A stretch of DNA of 17,118 nt from positions 1 through 17,118 of the forward strand of contig URMR01000023.1 in NCBI GenBank assembly GCA_900548935.1. Reading direction: 5' to 3'. The stretch is from an uncultured Collinsella sp. Its GTDB lineage: Bacteria; Actinomycetota; Coriobacteriia; Coriobacteriales; Coriobacteriaceae. The notes beneath the pieces were generated by a model that ran no database searches, was not told the origin of the DNA, and was given only the letters and a program-made list of their open reading frames with translations. The translations under genes were made by a program, and so were the position numbers. Positions 13,522 to 17,118 of this stretch are shown piece after piece; within the stretch, counting starts at the first letter, position 1, and each line of letters starts with the position of its first letter.

Positions 13522-14982
13522 ATGTACAAGCGCACCAAGATTGTATGCACCATGGGTCCCGCCTGCGATAGCGACGAGACCATCCGCGAGATGATCAAGG
13601 CGGGCATGAACGTCGCCCGTTTTAACTTCTCGCACGGCTCCTACGACGAGCACCACGGTCGCATCGAGCGCGTCCGTCGTATTTCCAAGGAGCTCGGTAT
13701 GCCCGTCGGCATCCTGCTCGACACCAAGGGCCCCGAGGTCCGCACCGGTCTTCTGGTCGACGGCAAGAAGGTTGCCGTCAAGACCGGCGACAAGATCGTC
13801 GTCACCGCTCAGCCCACGTCCGAGGATTTCCACGGCACCGCTGAGCACATCTCCCTCGACTACCTGGCTCTGCCCTCCGAGGTCGAGAAGGGCTCCCTCA
13901 TCCTGATCGATGACGGTCTGGTTGCCCTCGAGGTCGAGTCCGTCGACGGCCAGGACATGACCTGCGTCGTCAAGAACGACGGCCTGATCGGCGAGCGCAA
14001 GGGCGTCAACATGCCCAACGTCAACATCTCGCTGCCCGCCATCACCGAGCGCGATCGTCAGGACATCCTCTTTGGCCTGACCGAGAACATCGACTACATC
14101 GCCGCTTCCTTCATCCGTGACGGCGAGTCCGTCCGCGGCATCCGCGAGCTTTGCCGCGAGAACGGTGGCGAGCACGTGACGATCTTCCCGAAGATCGAGT
14201 GCGCCCTGGGCGTCGAGAACTTCGACGAGATTCTCGAGGCTTCCGACGGCATCATGGTCGCCCGTGGCGACCTGGGCATCGAGATCAAGCCCGAGCTCGT
14301 TCCGCACATCCAGAAGGAGATCATCGCCAAGTGCAACGCGGCCTACAAGCCCGTTATCACCGCTACGCAGATGCTCGACTCCATGCAGCAGAACCCGCGC
14401 CCGACGCGCGCCGAGGTTGCCGACGTTGCTAACGCCATCTACGACGGCACCGACGCTGTCATGCTGTCCGGCGAGTCCGCTGCCGGTAAGTACCCGGTCG
14501 AGGCCGTAAAGATGCAGGCCAGCATTGCTCTCGAGACCGAGAAGTACCTCCCGGCTCACGCTCCGCTTGAGGTTCCGGCCGATGCTCACGGTACCCGCGT
14601 CGTCAACAACGTTGTGGGTATGTCCGCTGTGAACATGGCCACCACCGTTGGCGCCAAGTGCATCACCGTGCCGACGACCACCGGTCGTACTGCTCGCCTG
14701 ATCTCGCACTTCCGTCCCAACATGCCGATCTGCGCGTTCTCCCGCCACGAGTGGGCCGTCCAGCAGATGATCATGTACTGGGGCGTTATCCCGCACCAGG
14801 CCGAGATTACCCAGGGCACCGTCAACGGCACGATCGTCAAGGCGATCGAGACCGCTAAGGAGCTCGGCTACGTCGAGACTGGCGATTTGACTGTCGCTAC
14901 CGCCGGCGATCCCCGCATGAGCGTCCAGCTCGAGGACAAGGTCTCCTCGACCAACGTCGCTTACGTCGCTCAGGTGCGCTAA
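13522..14982 (+). CDS. pyk: Pyruvate kinase
   Basis: This 486-residue enzyme converts phosphoenolpyruvate and ADP to pyruvate and ATP in the last step of glycolysis. Visible motifs are R33-F-N-F-S-H-G (33-39), L-L-D-T-K-G-P-E-V-R-T-G (65-76), I-F-P-K-I-E with catalytic Lys224, M-V-A-R-G-D-L-G (245-252), and I-T-A-T-Q-M-L (279-285). T-R-A-E-V-A-D-V-A-N-A-I (295-306) and M-L-S-G-E (314-318) follow. The C-terminal regulatory domain is present, with T-T-T-G-R-T-A-R (385-392). The length is normal, and there is no extra phosphohistidine domain. The start ATG follows GGAGG with five nucleotides between them. The leader bases TCAGA and TCTGA on either side could hold that site in a small loop. Codons are strongly C-ending, as for a highly expressed gene. 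It is monocistronic with its own strong terminator. Confidence 0.97.
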   Translation: MYKRTKIVCTMGPACDSDETIREMIKAGMNVARFNFSHGSYDEHHGRIERVRRISKELGMPVGILLDTKGPEVRTGLLVDGKKVAVKTGDKIVVTAQPTSEDFHGTAEHISLDYLALPSEVEKGSLILIDDGLVALEVESVDGQDMTCVVKNDGLIGERKGVNMPNVNISLPAITERDRQDILFGLTENIDYIAASFIRDGESVRGIRELCRENGGEHVTIFPKIECALGVENFDEILEASDGIMVARGDLGIEIKPELVPHIQKEIIAKCNAAYKPVITATQMLDSMQQNPRPTRAEVADVANAIYDGTDAVMLSGESAAGKYPVEAVKMQASIALETEKYLPAHAPLEVPADAHGTRVVNNVVGMSAVNMATTVGAKCITVPTTTGRTARLISHFRPNMPICAFSRHEWAVQQMIMYWGVIPHQAEITQGTVNGTIVKAIETAKELGYVETGDLTVATAGDPRMSVQLEDKVSSTNVAYVAQVR

Positions 14983-15013
14983 AACGCACTTGCAAGCACA
15001 TTTGCATTGCAAA

Positions 15014-15047
15014 GGGCCCGGAAGGCTTCGCCTTCCGGGCCCTTTTT
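15014..15047 (+). terminator. Intrinsic terminator of pyk
   Basis: A perfect 13-bp stem GGGCCCGGAAGGC/GCCTTCCGGGCCC closes a three-base TTC loop and is followed by TTTTT. It starts 31 nt after the pyk stop. On the other strand only three T's follow, so it works mainly in the pyk direction. Confidence 0.93.
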
Positions 15048-15194
15048 CTGTACGTCGATGCCTCCTGCACGGCATGACACGCAACCAGCTGCTTATGGCA
15101 TGCTATGAAATGTGCAGCTCGTTTGCCGTGTTTACGCCCTGCGACGGGAGCTGTTAGTCAGTTGGGATGAGCCGTTCACCGTCAAGCCGGCCGG

Positions 15195-16043
15195 CTAGCA
15201 GCTAGCGATCAGAGGCAGAGCGGGCGCACCGGGTGATGCGACGCGGGCGGCAAATCCCGCCTCGGTCAGCTCGATGACCTCGGTAAACGTTGCATCGAAA
15301 AAGTCCTCGGTTAGCAAGCGATACGGCGGATGATCGGGCTCGCCGGGGTTTTCGCGTACAATCTCGTGCATAACGCCGATGGTCTTGAGCACATACTCCT
15401 TATGGATGGGATACTGACCAAAACGCGTCGCCGCAGTATACAGGCGATCGGTCGCGCGCGGAATTGAAACAATGCCGAGCGTCTTGCCAAACCAGTCAAA
15501 GTCGCCTTGCTTTTTAATGCGGAATTCCTCGCACGGCTTGCCGCCGTGCGCCTCCAGGTACTGATTCACGCGCGTATTCCATACGGTATCTGCCACCAGA
15601 TGCGACCAAACGCCCAGCGTCAGATCGAGCAGCGACTGCGCCACGTCATCGGGCGCGAGCGAAAGCTCGCTAGCACCGGGACCGGCAACCGGCTCGGCAT
15701 CCTTGTAGCGTTGGGGATAATGCACCCGATTGAGTCGCTCGCGCTCCTCGGCGATCGAGGTCGCGGCAGCCGGCGTACCAACAGACGCCCCTTTGAGCAG
15801 CGGCGCCACATAGGTATCCCAAAACTCATGCTCGCGCGGCTTGGGGATAGGCTCAGGCTTGGCAAAATGCGTGATGCGATACGGGATGGGATCGGCGATG
15901 CCAGGGACCATATAGCCCACGAAGATATCCGGAACCACGCAGCCAAACAAAAAGGCATTGCGGTCGCGCACGCTATTGGCAAGCGCACCGGTGCGCTCCA
16001 GCAAACGCTCCGTTTGAGCGATATGAATGTTCCAGCTTGGCAT
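15195..16043 (-). CDS. Zinc-dependent phospholipase C-like protein
   Basis: This 282-residue protein begins M-P-S-W-N-I-H-I-A, then G-C-V-V-P-D-I (34-40), I-T-H-F (57-60) and W-S-H-L-V-A-D-T-V-W-N (146-156). The ordered Asp/His pairs (His6, Asp39, His59, His148, Asp152) recall the metal-binding set of the bacterial zinc-dependent phospholipase C/S1-P1 nuclease fold. No signal peptide or membrane segment is visible, so it looks cytoplasmic, unlike the secreted toxins of the fold. Its substrate is unknown. The ATG at 16043 is chosen over the ATG four codons upstream. A GGGGGTGG site precedes it, and the probable promoter places transcription start only a few bases before the first ATG. The gene faces pyk and may be monocistronic. 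The family assignment is moderate; 'conserved hypothetical' would be a fair alternative. Confidence 0.7.
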   Translation of the reverse strand: MPSWNIHIAQTERLLERTGALANSVRDRNAFLFGCVVPDIFVGYMVPGIADPIPYRITHFAKPEPIPKPREHEFWDTYVAPLLKGASVGTPAAATSIAEERERLNRVHYPQRYKDAEPVAGPGASELSLAPDDVAQSLLDLTLGVWSHLVADTVWNTRVNQYLEAHGGKPCEEFRIKKQGDFDWFGKTLGIVSIPRATDRLYTAATRFGQYPIHKEYVLKTIGVMHEIVRENPGEPDHPPYRLLTEDFFDATFTEVIELTEAGFAARVASPGAPALPLIASC

Positions 16044-16068
16044 AGCCACCCCCATAAAAACCTGGATA

Positions 16069-16077
16069 ACTATACCA
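16069..16077 (-). promoter_or_regulatory. Extended -10 promoter of the phospholipase C-like gene
   Basis: On the minus strand TGGTATAGT is an extended -10 (TGn plus TATAGT, five of six matches). It lies 26 nt before the preferred ATG at 16043, and no -35 is evident, as is usual for extended -10 promoters. It suggests that this gene can be transcribed apart from the ECF transporter genes upstream. Confidence 0.5.
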
Positions 16078-16122
16078 TCACGGCAAAGCCACGCGGGCGG
16101 CTACGCACGCTCTACGCAGCAA

Positions 16123-16893
16123 CTAATCCGTAGCACCGCTTTCGGTTCCATACGACGGCGAAGGCGCCTCGACCACATGGTGATATCGATCGATATAGAT
16201 GGCGCGGGCACCCAGACGTCGTACCAAATCCTGATGGTGCGTGCTCATCAAGACCGTCTTACCGGCAGCAACATAGGCCAGTAGAAAGTTGACCACGATG
16301 TCGCACGAGTCCTCGTCAAGTCCGTTGGTAGGCTCGTCGAGCACCAGGATATCGGGGTTCATCGACACGACGGCAGCCAGCGCCACGCGCTTCTTTTGCC
16401 CGCCCGAAAGCTGATAAGGCGAGGCGTCGACCAGATCGGCAACCTGGAACAGCTCCATGGCATCGCGGACGCGGCGCTCGAGCTCGTCTGCCGGCAGCCC
16501 CATTTGAGCCGGGCCAAACGCGACTTCCTCGCCGACCGTGGCACAAAAGAGCTGCGCATCGGCGTTTTGGAACACAAAGCCCACGCGCTGATGGAACCGC
16601 TGGGCCGTCGCGGAATCCTTGAGATATGCCGTATCGACCGCATGCCCGTCAAACAGATACGTGCCCGCGTCCGCGAGCTCAAGGCCGTTAATAAGGCGCA
16701 TGATCGTCGTCTTGCCGCAGCCGTTAGGACCAAGCAGAGCAACGAGCTCCCCACGGTTCACCCGCAATGAAACGCCGTCGATCACCGTATGACCCGCATA
16801 GGAAAACACCACGTCGCGAAACTCGATGAGCGGCGTGACCTCAGTGCCGGCAGCACCGCTCGCACCCATCGCGTTATTCGTATCGTTTGCCAA
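16123..16893 (-). CDS. ECF-type/CbiO-like ABC transporter ATPase
   Basis: This 256-residue protein is a complete ABC ATPase. It has Walker A G-P-N-G-C-G-K-T (55-62), Q-loop F-Q-N-A-D-A-Q-L-F (108-116), T-V-G-E-E-V-A-F-G-P (119-128), signature L-S-G-G-Q-K-K-R-V (162-170), Walker B I-L-V-L-D-E-P (182-188), D-loop G-L-D, and H-loop S-T-H-H (217-220). The Q-L-F...V-A-F-G-P stretch is characteristic of energy-coupling-factor ATPases, here closer to CbiO (single-ATPase cobalt-type modules). It would power vitamin or metal-ion uptake with the membrane protein encoded just upstream. The start is TTG at 16893 with GGGAAGGG seven nucleotides before it; an internal ATG at 16869 is less well placed. An unusual 20-residue N-terminal tail rich in Asn/Ala/Gly precedes the domain. 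The substrate cannot be told without the S component. Confidence 0.9.
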   Translation of the reverse strand: MANDTNNAMGASGAAGTEVTPLIEFRDVVFSYAGHTVIDGVSLRVNRGELVALLGPNGCGKTTIMRLINGLELADAGTYLFDGHAVDTAYLKDSATAQRFHQRVGFVFQNADAQLFCATVGEEVAFGPAQMGLPADELERRVRDAMELFQVADLVDASPYQLSGGQKKRVALAAVVSMNPDILVLDEPTNGLDEDSCDIVVNFLLAYVAAGKTVLMSTHHQDLVRRLGARAIYIDRYHHVVEAPSPSYGTESGATD

Positions 16894-16937
16894 AACGTCG
16901 CCCTTCCCTACTCACATCGACGGTTCGACCGTCCGCG

Positions 16938-17118
16938 CTACAGCACCGCGCACAACACGGCGAGCAACGCAACGCCGGCCGCGTAAACCGCATCGCGCCA
17001 GCCAAAGCCGCTCCGTGCAGGCGCCGGATACACGCCGGCGAAGCCGCGGCACAGCATGGCCTCGTCCATCGCACGACTGCATTCCATCGCCTTGATAAAG
17101 GTCATGCCCATGATACCC
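16938..17118 (-). CDS. ECF transporter transmembrane protein (EcfT/CbiQ), 3' end only
   Basis: The last 59 codons before a TAG stop are visible; the rest lies beyond the right edge. The fragment reads G-M-T-F-I-K-A-M-E-C-S-R-A-M-D-E-A-M-L-C-R-G-F. It carries the 'A-M-x-x-R-G-F' coupling motif of CbiQ/EcfT proteins, by which the membrane subunit contacts the ATPases. A short loop and a final hydrophobic helix ending ...AGVALLAVLCAVL follow. It lies 44 nt upstream of the ATPase gene on the same strand, the common CbiQ-CbiO order. The partner relationship is therefore well supported; substrate and full length are unknown. Confidence 0.8.
   Translation of the reverse strand, partial: GIMGMTFIKAMECSRAMDEAMLCRGFAGVYPAPARSGFGWRDAVYAAGVALLAVLCAVL

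Noticed and set aside
15001..15013. TTTGCATTGCAAA palindrome just before the pyk terminator
   Set aside because: It is short, has no partner sites, and lies downstream of the gene, so no role can be supported.
13483..15084. A 533-codon open frame on the minus strand
   Set aside because: It is antisense to pyruvate kinase and reads through its terminator. The composition (Asp/Leu/Gly/Val-rich) is a shadow, and there is no ribosome-binding site.
15150..15194. AGCCGGCCGGCT palindrome after the phospholipase C-like gene
   Set aside because: It was considered as a terminator, but no T-tract follows on the minus strand and the stem is a simple GC-rich palindrome.
1..17118. CRISPR arrays, tRNA/rRNA genes, insertion sequences, phage or toxin-antitoxin genes
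   Set aside because: I looked on both strands and saw no repeat-spacer pattern, RNA gene, transposase motif or terminal inverted repeats with target duplications.

Overview
The window is GC-rich bacterial DNA, tightly packed and with strong Shine-Dalgarno sites and frequent GTG/TTG starts. It contains a secretin-less Tad pilus locus, as expected of a single-membrane cell. Together these suggest a high-GC Gram-positive (Actinomycetota), and the gene content would suit a gut Coriobacteriia such as Collinsella. That placement is an inference; no rRNA or other phylogenetic marker gene is present.

Positions 1-8714, minus strand: a tight-adherence (Tad/Flp) pilus operon transcribed right to left. 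In transcription order it holds cpaB (SAF-domain protein), a CpaE/TadZ-like ATPase that occurs as two overlapping reading frames, tadA/cpaF (motor ATPase), tadB and tadC (inner-membrane platform), a Flp-type pilin, an unrecognised single-pass membrane protein, two TadE-like pseudopilins, and a large TadG-like protein that runs off the left edge. Adjacent genes overlap or lie within 76 nt of each other, with no internal terminator, so one polycistronic mRNA is likely. The prepilin peptidase (TadV/CpaA) and any genes beyond the left edge are not visible.

Positions 8915-10387: rsgA, a circularly permuted ribosome-assembly GTPase, stands alone with its own terminator. Upstream of it are a second terminator and a remarkable 95-bp imperfect palindrome that follows the next gene. 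Positions 10399-13080, minus strand: a complete P-type calcium-transporting ATPase. Its ribosome-binding site lies inside one arm of a 9-bp inverted repeat.

Positions 13081-13521 form a 441-bp divergent intergenic region holding the promoters of the ATPase and of pyk. Positions 13522-14982, plus strand: pyruvate kinase, the only plus-strand gene, with a strong intrinsic terminator. Positions 15195-16043, minus strand: a predicted zinc-dependent phospholipase C-like protein with its own extended -10 promoter. Positions 16123-17118, minus strand: the ATPase and the 3' end of the transmembrane component of an energy-coupling-factor (ECF/CbiQO-type) transporter.

The least ordinary observations are the split TadZ-like ATPase with a non-canonical P-loop, the row of three pilin-like genes sharing an Ala-Gln processing motif, the cysteine-rich TadG-like protein carrying a CXXCH motif, a probable non-standard ATT start for one TadE gene, and the long palindrome at 10293-10387. 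No CRISPR array, insertion sequence, phage gene, tRNA or rRNA was seen.
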